A DNA stretch of 15,488 nucleotides, from assembly GCA_903889815.1 (NCBI GenBank), contig CAISYX010000079.1:1-15488 (forward strand), given 5' to 3'. How positions within the stretch are numbered: position 1 is the stretch's first letter; each line of letters opens with the position of its first letter. The stretch is from an uncultured Gammaproteobacteria bacterium. GTDB lineage: Bacteria; Pseudomonadota; Gammaproteobacteria; Pseudomonadales; Pseudohongiellaceae. Under the pieces are notes generated by a model. That model saw only the letters and a list, made by a program, of their open reading frames with translations. It had not been told where the DNA came from and ran no database searches. Positions 6,008-11,710 of the stretch are shown here, piece after piece. The position numbers and the translations under genes are program-made.

Positions 6008-7267
6008 ATGGCCAAAGCAAACCTTTTCTATGCCCAGTCGGGCGGTGTGACTTCCGTCATCAATGCCAGTGCCTGCGGCGTCATCGAGACCGCCCGTCTG
6101 CACAAGGACAGAATAGGGAAAGTCTATGCGGGCCGCAACGGCATCATCGGCGCGCTGCGGGAAGAGCTGATTGACACCGGCAAGGAGTCTGCGGCCACCA
6201 TCGCGGCCCTTCGGCATACTCCGGCGGGTGCCTTCGGTTCATGCCGTTACAAGCTGAAAAGTTTCGAAGAAAATCAGGCCGAGTACGAGCGTCTGATGGC
6301 TGTGTTCAAAGCCCACAACATCCGCTACTTCCTGTACAACGGCGGCGGCGATTCCCAGGACACCGCGAACAAGGTGTCACAGCTGAGTATCCGGGCCGGC
6401 TTCCCGATCCAGTGCATCGGTGTGCCCAAGACCGTAGACAATGACCTGCCGATCACCGACAACTGCCCGGGCTTTGGGTCAGTGGCCAAGTACGTCGCGG
6501 TGTCGATTCGTGAGGCCGGCCTGGATGTGGCGTCCATGTGCGAGAGCTCCACCAAGGTATTCGTGATGGAAGTGATGGGCCGCCACGCCGGCTGGATCGC
6601 CGCCGCAGGCGGGCTCGCCGGCAAGGGCCGTGACGCGCCGCCGCATATCATCCTGTTCCCCGAGATCGCCTTCGACCAGAAGAAATTCCTCAAGAAGGTA
6701 CAGAGCTGCGTGAAGGCCTATGGCTATTGCGCCATCGTGGTTTCGGAAGGTGCACAGAACAAGGACGGCAGTTTCCTGGCAGACGCAGGCGGCAAAGATG
6801 CCTTCGGTCACGTGCAACTGGGCGGCGTGGCCCCTTTCGTGGCCGAAATGGTCAAGAAGGAACTGGGCTACAAGTATCACTGGGCCGTGTCCGACTATCT
6901 GCAGCGGGCCGCGCGCCACATTGCCTCAGCCACCGACGTGGAACAGGCCTATGCCATGGGCAAGGCGGCTGTGGAGTTTGCCCTGGCGGGCAAGAATGCC
7001 GTGATGCCCACCATCGTGCGCAAACCCGGGAAGAAATACAGCTGGAGTGTAGGCGAAGCGAAACTGTCGGATGTGGCGAATGTGGAAAAGACCATGCCGC
7101 GCTCATTCATCAGCGCCGACGGCTTCAGCATCACCCAGGCTGCAAGAGACTATTTCTCGCCGCTGATTCAGGGCGAAGACTACCCACCGTACAAGAATGG
7201 CCTGCCTCAGTATGCACGCCCGAAGAAAGTGCTGGCGGAGAAAAAGCTCAAGCCCTGGAAAGGGTGA
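6008..7267 (+). CDS. pfp: Pyrophosphate-dependent 6-phosphofructokinase
   Basis: Reversibly converts fructose 6-phosphate plus phosphoryl donor to fructose 1,6-bisphosphate; this subgroup is expected to use pyrophosphate rather than ATP. The 419-residue protein fits the long type II subfamily. Motifs: SGGVTSVINA (11-20), YNGGGDSQDTA (110-120), GVPKTVDNDLPITDN (139-152) and EVMGRHAGWIAA (188-199). K141 in PKTVDND and D115 in the GGGDS loop are the residues that distinguish PPi enzymes from ATP enzymes (PGTIDND, GGDGS). Unusually, the preceding Asp of the usual GGDDS is Gly114. ATG 6008 (MAKANLFYAQ) is chosen by homology; the ribosome site is only AGG, about 11 bases upstream, and an upstream in-frame start at 5942 lies inside the candidate promoter. 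The gene stands alone and is followed by hairpins at 7303 and 7420 that may end its transcript. Confidence 0.92.
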   Translation: MAKANLFYAQSGGVTSVINASACGVIETARLHKDRIGKVYAGRNGIIGALREELIDTGKESAATIAALRHTPAGAFGSCRYKLKSFEENQAEYERLMAVFKAHNIRYFLYNGGGDSQDTANKVSQLSIRAGFPIQCIGVPKTVDNDLPITDNCPGFGSVAKYVAVSIREAGLDVASMCESSTKVFVMEVMGRHAGWIAAAGGLAGKGRDAPPHIILFPEIAFDQKKFLKKVQSCVKAYGYCAIVVSEGAQNKDGSFLADAGGKDAFGHVQLGGVAPFVAEMVKKELGYKYHWAVSDYLQRAARHIASATDVEQAYAMGKAAVEFALAGKNAVMPTIVRKPGKKYSWSVGEAKLSDVANVEKTMPRSFISADGFSITQAARDYFSPLIQGEDYPPYKNGLPQYARPKKVLAEKKLKPWKG

Positions 7268-7279
7268 TTGCAATTCCCT

Positions 7280-7319
7280 GCGGGAGCGAGCCTTGCGTGG
7301 GAGCGGGCCCTGCCCGCGA
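7280..7319. repeat. REP-like palindromic elements, degenerate plus intact copy
   Basis: An intact unit (7297-7319) has stem GCGGGC (7303-7308) / GCCCGC (7312-7317) with loop CCT and the flank GTGGGA, nearly the same as the unit at 4698-4722. A degenerate half unit, GCGGGAGCGAGCCTTGC, abuts it at 7280-7296. The stem is followed by GATTTTCTT, so it may also serve as a factor-independent terminator for the phosphofructokinase gene, 35 bases after its stop. Confidence 0.65.
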
Positions 7320-7390
7320 TTTTCTTGGCAAAAGCCTGCAAGCAGATTCTATTGGCGCCGGGGGGCAGCAGACCCTTTCTGCGGCTGACC

Positions 7391-7409
7391 GCGCCCCCTC
7401 CGGGGGTGC
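7391..7409. repeat. GC-rich perfect hairpin
   Basis: GCGCCCCC (7391-7398) pairs with GGGGGTGC (7402-7409), eight base pairs with one G-T, loop TCC. It is the middle one of three strong hairpins after the phosphofructokinase gene. No protein-coding sense is seen here; function unknown. Confidence 0.5.
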
Positions 7410-7419
7410 CCCTCTCTCC

Positions 7420-7443
7420 GCAAAAAGCCTCAGGTCTTTTTGC
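7420..7443. terminator. Candidate bidirectional factor-independent terminator
   Basis: GCAAAAAG (7420-7427) pairs with CTTTTTGC (7436-7443); the loop region CCTCAGGT adds two more C-G pairs with one bulged T. The A-run on one side and T-run on the other give the usual bidirectional terminator form (A5-GCC-TCA-GG-T5). It would stop read-through from the phosphofructokinase gene. Confidence 0.55.
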
Positions 7444-7839
7444 TGCATTCGGCGCTGGACTTTAATGCCGCTGAACGGGCCTGCTACCCCCCACCACCTT
7501 GATCCGCTCCAGACGACTGGACTTGCAGATTCTTCGGTCTGCGTCCGCTGCCGACGATACTGCCAAACTCTGAAGCAAGCAGAGGTTCCCCGATCTGCGC
7601 ATTATCCTTCGCATGGCACTCGCTGAAGGGCATCGCCCTGCCGTGCCACTGATTCGGCATGCGCGTCTCAAGTGAAGGCACGGATTCTGGTCAGGGTGCG
7701 CACGAAATCCAGCGAGAAGATGTTTGAGTCTCACGGGTTGCAGAGGGCGCACGATAGATAGTGGGAAACACATTATTTGATGAAACTGTGCGGGCGCGAC
7801 ATCTAAAAGACGCCGCGAATGGATATGGCGATCACGTGC
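7444..7839. other. Gene-free stretch, possibly decayed DNA
   Basis: About 400 bases with no convincing gene. Short open frames exist on both strands (for example minus 7484-7681 and plus 7761-8009), but none has a ribosome site, recognisable domain or steady codon use. Two overlapping minus frames are similarly protein-like over short stretches, as expected of a decayed gene, yet I cannot name a parent family. No inverted terminal repeats or target duplications were spotted. Confidence 0.4.
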
Positions 7840-7869
7840 TTGTTCTCTCGGGAAAAAGCCGGGTAGAAT
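7840..7869 (+). promoter_or_regulatory. Candidate sigma-70 promoter for the hydrolase gene
   Basis: TTGTTC (7840-7845), 18-base spacer, TAGAAT (7864-7869; five of six to consensus). Transcription would start near 7876, just before the structured segment at 7881-7966, and leave a leader of about 195 bases before the GTG at 8071. The -10 box lies in the loop of a GCCGG/CCGGC hairpin (7858-7874). Confidence 0.4.
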
Positions 7870-7880
7870 CCGGCCATATT

Positions 7881-7966
7881 CTGTTCAAGACAGTGCGTTG
7901 GTGCACTGTAAAGGTGTTAGGCCTTGAGCTTCAGCCGCAGCTTTATTCAGGGCTGATATTGAACAG
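7881..7966 (+). promoter_or_regulatory. Predicted three-way-junction RNA in the hydrolase leader
   Basis: Three helices can be drawn by eye. P1: CTGTTCAA (7881-7888) with TTGAACAG (7959-7966), eight perfect pairs. P2: ACAGTGC (7890-7896) with GCACTGT (7903-7909), seven perfect pairs, loop GTTGGT. P3: GCCTTGA (7921-7927) with TCAGGGC (7947-7953), seven pairs with one G-U, topped by GCT/AGC (7928-7930/7939-7941). Joining strands are 1, 11 and 5 bases. It is not a riboswitch class I recognise. It could be a cis-regulatory leader, a small RNA, or a structured DNA element. Nesting of three helices in 86 bases is suggestive, but no folding or covariation test was possible. Confidence 0.4.
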
Positions 7967-8053
7967 TCGAATCATTACTGGCTGCGTGATAAGGCCAACT
8001 ACCTTGTAGTGGCGTCTTGGGATGGTGTGCATCCAATGCGCATGCTTATCTCT

Positions 8054-8067
8054 AGAACTGGAGTTCT
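8054..8067 (+). promoter_or_regulatory. Ribosome binding site inside a small hairpin
   Basis: GGAG (8060-8063) lies seven bases before GTG 8071 and decides this start. It occupies the loop and closing base of a five-pair stem, AGAAC (8054-8058) with GTTCT (8063-8067), loop TGGA, so part of the site is presented in the loop. Confidence 0.5.
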
Positions 8068-8070
8068 CCC

Positions 8071-9135
8071 GTGCGGAAATTTGTCAAGATTGGCAAGCGT
8101 ATAGTCCTTTCAATCTTCGCCATCCTGGCGCTTCTCGCCCTCGGTGCGGGATGGGTGTGGCTGTCGAACGTGCAAGAAGAAGTAGCCTTTCAGAGTGGGG
8201 GTATCACTATCCGAGGAACACTGCTGTCGCCGCGGTTCGGTAGCGAGGCGCCTGGCGTGGTGCTCGTGCATGGGTCCGGGCAGACGAGCCGCAATTCCAC
8301 AATGCTGTACGCATGGATCTTTGCGAGCCAGGGATACGCGGCGCTGGCCTATGACAAGCGGGGCGTGGGCCAGTCTGAAGGTGGAAGCAACGAATGGGAC
8401 GAGTTCAGTGTGGGCGATCTTGCCAGTGATGCGGCCGCGGGGTATCAATACCTGCAGTCGTTGATAGAGGTAGATCCTGAACGCGTCGGCTTCTTTGGCG
8501 CGAGCCAGGGCGCCTGGGTCGTTTCGTTGGCGGCTAACCGCGTCGACCCACCCGCCTTCCTGGTGATGGTTTCGGCATCCGTTTCGACTATTGCAGATGA
8601 TCGTATGTACGGTCGCGAGGCACAGATACGCTATGCGGGATTCGGGTCAGAGGCGGTTGCACGGGGCCTTGAGCTTATGCGGCTGGATCACCAGGTGACT
8701 CGCTCAGGCACAGGATACGAGGAGCTGAGGGCGACCGCGGCTGCTCATCATGGTGCCGATTGGTACCGCGCAATAAACCCTGACATCGAGATGCCCTTGC
8801 CCGCCAATGACCCTCATAGACTTTGGGAGCGCAAGGTCCTGGATTTCGATCCGCAGCCCTTCCTTGGTACCATAAAGTCGCCAGTGCTCTGGGTGTTCGG
8901 GGACCCGGCCCTGGACCGCTTCTCTCCTGTCAATCTCAGTCTGAACCGCGTAGAACAAGCCAAAGCGTCGGGCATGCCCTACGATATTCTTCAGATCGAC
9001 AATGTCGGCCACACACTGGAACTCGAGGGTGATCGCGATATCCAGACACTCGTGCAAGTGAGGGTACCCTTGATATGGAAGATGTTCCGATGGCTCGACG
9101 GACATGTGTCGAGCACTCCTGAAATCGGTCCTTAG
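8071..9135 (+). CDS. Membrane-anchored alpha/beta hydrolase
   Basis: A 354-residue serine hydrolase with an uncleaved-looking N-terminal anchor: basic MRKFVKIGKR, then a hydrophobic helix (about 11-31, IVLSIFAILALLALGAGWVW), placing the catalytic domain in the periplasm. Alpha/beta-hydrolase motifs are clear: oxyanion-strand VVLVHGSG (63-70), AYDKRGVGQSEG (93-104), nucleophile elbow GASQG with S145, a probable acid in FGDPALD (D278 or D282) and H314 in NVGHTLE. The insert between about 170 and 265 is a helical lid. The family includes esterases, peptidases and acyl hydrolases, so the substrate is unknown. The start is GTG 8071 with GGAG seven bases upstream. It is a lone gene behind a long structured leader; the neighbours give no pathway clue, and the surroundings suggest an acquired gene. 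Confidence 0.88.
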   Translation: MRKFVKIGKRIVLSIFAILALLALGAGWVWLSNVQEEVAFQSGGITIRGTLLSPRFGSEAPGVVLVHGSGQTSRNSTMLYAWIFASQGYAALAYDKRGVGQSEGGSNEWDEFSVGDLASDAAAGYQYLQSLIEVDPERVGFFGASQGAWVVSLAANRVDPPAFLVMVSASVSTIADDRMYGREAQIRYAGFGSEAVARGLELMRLDHQVTRSGTGYEELRATAAAHHGADWYRAINPDIEMPLPANDPHRLWERKVLDFDPQPFLGTIKSPVLWVFGDPALDRFSPVNLSLNRVEQAKASGMPYDILQIDNVGHTLELEGDRDIQTLVQVRVPLIWKMFRWLDGHVSSTPEIGP

Positions 9136-9138
9136 ATA

Positions 9139-9162
9139 ACTTGAAGTTGCCGGCTTTCAAGT
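9139..9162. repeat. Inverted repeat after the hydrolase stop
   Basis: ACTTGAA (9139-9145) and TTCAAGT (9156-9162) form a perfect seven-pair stem with a ten-base loop, four bases after the hydrolase stop. No T-run follows, so a factor-independent terminator is doubtful; it may protect the 3' end of the transcript. Confidence 0.4.
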
Positions 9163-9180
9163 ATCCGAAATATAAGTTAA

Positions 9181-9378
9181 GTGTGGCAGGACGTTGTACA
9201 GACCGCGGCGCAGATGAACGCGATGATTCCTGAGTCTGAAAACTGGCTATCAGACTTTGGGCTTGCCGTAATCTTCAATGGCTTTTCGCAGGCCGTGCTG
9301 ACGTTCGCCGAAATTGAAGACTCCATGCGTAAGATAGCTGGCATAGTTAAAGGCTTATTCCCGCTTGACCGGCAATGA
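9181..9378 (+). CDS. Doubtful small ORF or gene remnant
   Basis: An open frame of up to 65 residues that begins with GTG directly after an in-frame TAA and ends exactly where the stop of the opposing TSUP gene begins. ATGs at 9214 or 9223 are alternatives; none has a ribosome site. The translation has a mixed, amphipathic character (NWLSDFGLAVIFNGFSQAVL, then TFAEIEDSMRKIAGIVKGLF), plausible for a helical protein tail, but I recognise no family. It may be the end of a gene whose 5' part is lost, or chance. Confidence 0.25.
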   Translation: MWQDVVQTAAQMNAMIPESENWLSDFGLAVIFNGFSQAVLTFAEIEDSMRKIAGIVKGLFPLDRQ

Positions 9379-10254
9379 CTATTCTTCAACAGCAGTGGGT
9401 TTCTGATTGCGCTTTTCGGTTGTAAATTTGAACAGCACCACAATCAACAGGATGCCGAGACCAAGAAACTGATTCAGTTCCGGGAACGCGAGCTTCTGCC
9501 CGACATATACCAGAATCAGCGCCAGTGCATTGCGCACCCAGCTCTCGCCCACCACACCAGTCATATGGCTGCCAATCCAGATTCCGGGAATGGAGCCTAT
9601 CAGCAGCGTACCCAGCAAGCCGTAATCCACTGTTCCCAGACTCGCATGCCCGATCCCCGCCACCAGCGTCAGCGGCACAGCGTGTGCAACGTCAGTGCCC
9701 ACAATCCTGTTGATGTGCACTTTCGGATAGAGCAACAACAGCGCAGTGACACCGAGCGCGCCGGCACCGACGGATGTGAGCGTCACCAGAAAACCCAGCA
9801 CCATGCCCAGCAGCACAGTCAACACGGTGATTGCCTTCGGACTGAGACGGCGATCCTGCCGGGAAGACTTCATCAACTCATTGCGAAACAGCACGGAGAG
9901 CGAAGTCACCAGCAGCGCGATGCCAAGCCAGAACTTGATCTGATCGACCAGAGTGCCAGACTCCAGGTCCACGTCAGCGAGATAGAGGGTAGTGATGAAA
10001 GAGACGGGCACGCTGCCTGCTGCCATGGCGCCAACGATGCGCCAGTCGATATTGCCCAGCTTGCCGTGCGCAAAAATGCCAACAGTCTTGGTGATGGCGG
10101 CATAAAGCAGGTCTGTACCGACAGCGACAGCCGCATTGACATTGAACAACAGCAGCAGGATTGGCGTCATCAGAGAACCGCCCCCGACGCCCGTCAAGCC
10201 CACAAGCCAGCCGACTATGAATCCGGCGACGATATATCCCAAGTCAAACGGCAT
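9379..10254 (-). CDS. TSUP family membrane transporter (TauE/SafE, PF01925)
   Basis: A 291-residue inner-membrane protein with about eight hydrophobic segments arranged as two repeats. The repeats are visible: GWLVGLTGVGGGSLMTPIL (about 15-33) with GTDLLYAAITK, and GFLVTLTSVGAGALGVTALL (about 158-177) with GTDVAHAVPLT. TauE/SafE proteins export or import sulfite, sulfonates, sulfoacetate or other small organic anions; the substrate here is not readable. ATG 10254 has an excellent GGGAGGAGG ribosome site about five bases upstream. It lies 110 bases after pdxH on the same strand, behind a candidate promoter and an inverted repeat, so it is probably transcribed separately. No sulfur-metabolism gene is nearby. 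Confidence 0.93.
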   Translation of the reverse strand: MPFDLGYIVAGFIVGWLVGLTGVGGGSLMTPILLLLFNVNAAVAVGTDLLYAAITKTVGIFAHGKLGNIDWRIVGAMAAGSVPVSFITTLYLADVDLESGTLVDQIKFWLGIALLVTSLSVLFRNELMKSSRQDRRLSPKAITVLTVLLGMVLGFLVTLTSVGAGALGVTALLLLYPKVHINRIVGTDVAHAVPLTLVAGIGHASLGTVDYGLLGTLLIGSIPGIWIGSHMTGVVGESWVRNALALILVYVGQKLAFPELNQFLGLGILLIVVLFKFTTEKRNQKPTAVEE

Positions 10255-10278
10255 ACTGCCTCCTCCCGAAAAGCAGGC

Positions 10279-10311
10279 ACTATATCAGCCGTCTTAGACT
10301 AACAGTAAGAC
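10279..10311 (-). promoter_or_regulatory. Candidate promoter and operator of the TSUP gene
   Basis: On the minus strand TATAGT (10279-10284) is a good -10 box about 25 bases before the TSUP ATG. The expected -35 position (about 10302-10307) has no good hexamer but overlaps an inverted repeat GTCTTA (10291-10296) / TAAGAC (10306-10311), the usual place for a regulator that acts on a weak promoter. The surrounding 10280-10350 is AT-rich compared with the genes. Confidence 0.35.
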
Positions 10312-10364
10312 TAAAATCTTCTACTTAATAACCAAAGGGAATAACAATCGCAAAAAGCACCGCA

Positions 10365-11003
10365 TCAGGGCGCCAGGCGCTCGACTTTCCAGTGCTCACC
10401 TGCCTGCAGGGTGTACTCGTAGCGATCGTGCAGCCGGTGCTGACCACCCTGCCAGAATTCGATCTGGTGGGGCCGCACGCGATACCCGCCCCAGAACTCC
10501 GGCAGCGGAATTTCCCCTTCCTGATACTTGCGGCCAATGGCCTCCCACTGCCCGACCAGAACTTCCCTCGATTTGAGCGGCCGGCTCTGGGCCGATGCCC
10601 ATGCCGCCAGCTGACTCTCCCGCGGACGCGCATGAAAGTAGTCACGGGACTCTGCGGCGCTGATCTTCTCTGCTACGCCTGACACCTCCACTTGCCGCTC
10701 GATGCTGTGCCATGGGAAGTGCAGACTGACCTTGGCATTGCTGCCAAGCTCGCGCGCCTTGCGACTCTCGTAATTGGTGAAGAAGGTGAACCCCTTGTCG
10801 TCAACGCCCTTGAGCAGCACGATGCGCTGGCTGGGCTGACCATCTCTGGCAACCGAGGCCAGGGTCATGGCGTTGGCGTCAGGCAATCCCATGTCGATAG
10901 CGTCCTGCAGCCAGCGCGAGAACAGGTCAAGGGGGTTTGCCGTCAGGTCGGCGTTGTCGAGCCCGCCCTTGAGGTACTCGCGGCGTATAGCTTGAAAATC
11001 CAT
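10365..11003 (-). CDS. pdxH: Pyridoxine/pyridoxamine 5'-phosphate oxidase
   Basis: FMN-dependent oxidase producing pyridoxal 5'-phosphate, in the last step and salvage of vitamin B6 synthesis (cytosol, homodimer). Length 212 residues, as in E. coli (218). Motifs: N-terminal IRREYLKGGL, the FMN-binding split-barrel region RIVLLKG...FFTNYESRKARELGSNAK (about 60-90), HFPWHSIERQVEVSG, and the C-terminal dimerisation/substrate segment SRPLKSRE, PEFWGGYRVRPHQIEFWQGG, RLHDR, ending ERLAP. ATG 11003 has AAGGA about seven bases upstream and matches the family start; a longer in-frame start at 11201 overlaps the MORN gene and is not credible. It starts 40 bases after the MORN gene stop, so the two are probably co-transcribed. 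Confidence 0.97.
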   Translation of the reverse strand: MDFQAIRREYLKGGLDNADLTANPLDLFSRWLQDAIDMGLPDANAMTLASVARDGQPSQRIVLLKGVDDKGFTFFTNYESRKARELGSNAKVSLHFPWHSIERQVEVSGVAEKISAAESRDYFHARPRESQLAAWASAQSRPLKSREVLVGQWEAIGRKYQEGEIPLPEFWGGYRVRPHQIEFWQGGQHRLHDRYEYTLQAGEHWKVERLAP

Positions 11004-11043
11004 GGTGATTCCTTGCGATGACACGGGTTTCGAGCAGTGGCGA

Positions 11044-11679
11044 TCAGGGTAGCAGTTCGCCATACTCCCAGACCTGGGGACGAATCGAGCCAGTCGAGTA
11101 ATAGAACGTACCCGGCCCGTGTTTGTCATTGGCGAAGAACTCGCCGACGTACCTCTGACCGTCCGGCCAACGGTAAGTTCCATTGCCCTGGTAGAGGTCA
11201 TTCTGAAAGCCGCCGGTGTAGTTTTCGACGTTTTCCGACAGCCAGAATTCCGAATACTTGTTGGGCGTCCAGTCTTTCACGCCGAAGAAATACGAGCCCT
11301 GGCCTTCGCGCTTGTCGTTGCGCCACTGGCCGATGTACAGGTTGCCCTCGCCGTTCCAGTAGGTGCCGCGGCCGCTGCGGATGCCCATGTCCCAGTTGCC
11401 GTCGTAATACGCACGGGTGGTGACAGTCAGCATTTCCTCCAGCTTGCCATTGCCGTGATACTTGCCGTCCTTGAAATTGCCACGGTAGAGGTTCTTGCCC
11501 ACATTGGTAGTGATCTCCAGCGTGCCATACCCATTCTGGCAATCGTTGTAGGTGCAGGCGCGGCTGATCTCCTGCAGGACAAATTCAGTTTCGCGCAACT
11601 GTGCCTGCGCATTGACAGCCAGCAGAAGGGTGCCTGCAAATACCGAGGCAACAAGACTGGGCGACATGACTCTCTTCAT
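11044..11679 (-). CDS. Secreted MORN-repeat protein, unknown function
   Basis: A 211-residue exported protein. The signal peptide (1-26, MKRVMSPSLVASVFAGTLLL then AVNAQA) is followed by a short segment with C42 and C47, a likely disulfide pair. At least five MORN repeats (PF02493) follow, starting near Y65 (YRGNFKDGKYHGNGKL), Y92 (YDGNWDMGIRSGRGTY), Y115 (YIGQWRNDKREGQGSY), Y154 (YTGGFQNDLYQGNGTY) and Y177 (YVGEFFANDKHGPGTF). MORN repeats make an elongated beta-sheet used for protein or lipid contacts; no enzyme domain is present. ATG 11679 has a strong GGAGGAG site. It begins 31 bases after the permease stop and ends 40 bases before pdxH, so an operon with the ABC transporter is likely. A periplasmic partner of that transporter is possible but unproven. 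Confidence 0.88.
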   Translation of the reverse strand: MKRVMSPSLVASVFAGTLLLAVNAQAQLRETEFVLQEISRACTYNDCQNGYGTLEITTNVGKNLYRGNFKDGKYHGNGKLEEMLTVTTRAYYDGNWDMGIRSGRGTYWNGEGNLYIGQWRNDKREGQGSYFFGVKDWTPNKYSEFWLSENVENYTGGFQNDLYQGNGTYRWPDGQRYVGEFFANDKHGPGTFYYSTGSIRPQVWEYGELLP

Positions 11680-11710
11680 GGTGATCTCCTCCTTTGCAAA
11701 CGAGCGTCCC

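Noticed and set aside
7462..7773. Overlapping minus-strand frames of 65-103 residues
   Set aside because: No start signal, no recognised family and Arg-rich, uneven composition; described only as possible decayed DNA.
7916..7922. GTTAGGC as an integron attC core site upstream of the hydrolase
   Set aside because: No matching RYYYAAC core in the right place and orientation and no attC-like L boxes were found, so a gene cassette is not supported.
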